From: a bacterium HR39
Lineage (GTDB): Bacteria; Pseudomonadota; Alphaproteobacteria; Geminicoccales; Geminicoccaceae
Direction of reading: 5' to 3'
Length of the DNA: 5,483 bases
Assembly: GCA_002898955.1 (NCBI GenBank)
Contig: BEIP01000121.1
Location: 1-5,483, forward strand
Shown here: positions 4,552 through 5,483 of the stretch, piece by piece
How positions within the stretch are numbered: the first letter of the stretch is position 1
Layout: every line of letters begins with the position of its first letter
Program-made: the position numbers and the translations under genes
Notes under the pieces: model-generated
The model's database searches: none
Seen by the model: the letters and a program-made list of their open reading frames with translations, nothing else
Told to the model about the DNA's origin: nothing

Positions 4552-5483
4552 ATGGTGTCGGCGCACCGGGCGCTGTTCCTCGCGGCCGCCCTGTGGGCGG
4601 TGGTGGCGGGCGCGGCGTGGATCGCCATCCTCGGCGGTCTGCTGCTGCCGCCGCCGCGGCTTCCGGCCGCCCACTGGCACGCGCACGAGATGGTCTTCGG
4701 CTTCGCCGGCGCGGCCATGGGCGGCTTCCTGGTGGCGCGGGCGGAGCGGCGGGCGATCGCCCTGCTCGTTCTCTCCTGGCTGCTCGCCCGCCTCGCCTTG
4801 TGGATGCCGGCCACGCCCGCACCGGTCTTCCTGCTGATCTACCCGGCGCTGCTGGTCTACGGCGTCTCGCCGGCCTTCCTGTCCGATCCGCGGCGTTTCT
4901 CCACCGCCGTCTTCGGCCTCGTGCCCATCGCCTTCCTGGTGCTGGAGGCGGTGGTGGTGCTGGGACTGATCCGCGACGAGCCGCAGCGCGTCGAGGGAGC
5001 GCTTCGGAGCGCACTCGCGCTGGTGGCGCTGCTCCTCGCCGCCATGGGCGGCCGGCTGCTGCGCGCCGCCACCGCCGGCGTCGTCCAGCGGGCCGGGCGC
5101 CGCTACGAGGCGGACCTCGGCTCCGGGCTCGAGGCGCTCGTGGTGGTCCTTCTGGCCGCCGCCATGGTCGCCGTCTTCCGGGAGGCGACGCGGCCGCTCG
5201 CGGGGGCGCTGCTCCTCTTCGCCGCCGCCTTCACCGGCCTGCGGCTGTGGCGCTGGCGCGCCCGCGAGGTGTGGGCGGTGCCCGAGGCGGCCATGCTGCA
5301 CCTCGGCTACGGCTGGCTCGCCGCGGGGCTGCTGCTGTGGGCCCTCGGTGAACTCGGGTCGATCCCCGTCGCGGCCTCGGTCCACGGTGTCGGCATCGGC
5401 GCCCTCGGCACCCTCGCCTACACCGTCATGGCCCGGACGTCCGTCCAGCGGAGCGGCCGCGACTTCGCGGAGGCCCGTCCCCT
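4552..5483 (+). CDS. NnrS-family multi-pass membrane protein (partial, divergent)
   Basis: 310 residues are visible before the right edge cuts the gene. NnrS is a heme- and copper-containing inner-membrane protein linked to resistance to nitric oxide and nitrosative stress. Hydrophobic segments cover most of the sequence, about eight or more passes. Family marks: H-W-H-A-H-E-M-V-F-G-F at 41-51, M-G-G-R at 165-168, H-L-G-Y-G-W-L at 250-256, and H-G-V-G-I-G-A-L-G-T-L-A-Y-T-V-M-A-R at 278-295. Two usual features differ: the proline and aromatic residue after G-G-R are replaced (G-G-R-L-L-R-A-A-T), and the P-N-W-T-G-type loop after the first helices is absent (V-A-R-A-E-R-R-A instead). The start is uncertain: ATG 4552 has no clear ribosome-binding site, and GTG 4555, TTG 4531 or GTG 4483 are alternatives. 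It follows csaA after 52 nt. Family membership is likely; NO protection is inference. Confidence 0.75.
   Translation, partial: MVSAHRALFLAAALWAVVAGAAWIAILGGLLLPPPRLPAAHWHAHEMVFGFAGAAMGGFLVARAERRAIALLVLSWLLARLALWMPATPAPVFLLIYPALLVYGVSPAFLSDPRRFSTAVFGLVPIAFLVLEAVVVLGLIRDEPQRVEGALRSALALVALLLAAMGGRLLRAATAGVVQRAGRRYEADLGSGLEALVVVLLAAAMVAVFREATRPLAGALLLFAAAFTGLRLWRWRAREVWAVPEAAMLHLGYGWLAAGLLLWALGELGSIPVAASVHGVGIGALGTLAYTVMARTSVQRSGRDFAEARP

Noticed and set aside
4369..5385. 338-codon minus-strand open frame opposite csaA and the NnrS-family gene
   Set aside because: Gln/Gly/His/Arg-rich antisense of a membrane protein, where hydrophobic codons read backwards as polar ones. The NnrS reading has conserved motifs.
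1..5483. Mobile element, defence system, CRISPR array or phage content
   Set aside because: I found no transposase, integrase, nuclease or reverse transcriptase motifs, no regularly spaced repeats and no shift in composition. The gene content is core housekeeping.

Overview
This window looks like ordinary, vertically inherited chromosome from a high-GC alphaproteobacterium. Sampled lines run at roughly 70-75% G+C, and third codon positions are almost all G or C. The lineage call rests on recalled protein resemblance and gene order: a UbiK/BMFP-type coiled-coil protein, a YbjN-domain protein, proC and a TetR-fold gene in series, plus ihfB followed by a LapA/DUF1049 gene. I saw no tRNA, rRNA, insertion sequence, CRISPR array, integrase or phage gene. 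The longest stretch without a gene is the 184-base divergent spacer at 473-656.

Layout. On the minus strand, reading leftward, ihfB (472 to 170) is followed after 4 nt by a membrane protein of the LapA/DUF1049 type that runs off the left edge. Rightward from the shared spacer is a Tat-exported metallo-beta-lactamase-fold hydrolase (657-1634). Next comes a compact co-directional series: ubiK-like (1724-2086), ybjN-like with a TTG start (2163-2663), proC with a GTG start (2667-3491), a TetR-fold gene (3508-4164), and csaA with a GTG start (4161-4499, overlapping the previous gene by 4 nt). A divergent NnrS-family membrane protein (from about 4552) runs off the right edge. Gaps in the series are 76, 3, 16, -4 and 52 nt, so ybjN to csaA very likely share one transcript, ubiK probably belongs to it, and nnrS possibly does.

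Function. The genes are mostly housekeeping: nucleoid architecture (IHF), envelope (LapA-like), ubiquinone-synthesis accessory factor (UbiK), proline synthesis (ProC) and an RNA-binding chaperone (CsaA). The parts most worth a second look are the C-terminal half of the TetR-fold protein, which resembles COQ9 and sits near a UbiK gene; the NnrS protein, which keeps its histidine motifs but lacks other family hallmarks; a 33-bp in-frame tandem duplication in the UbiK coiled coil; and the orphan Tat-exported hydrolase. I found no convincing new multi-gene system. Most of the long alternative open frames are by-products of the high GC content.
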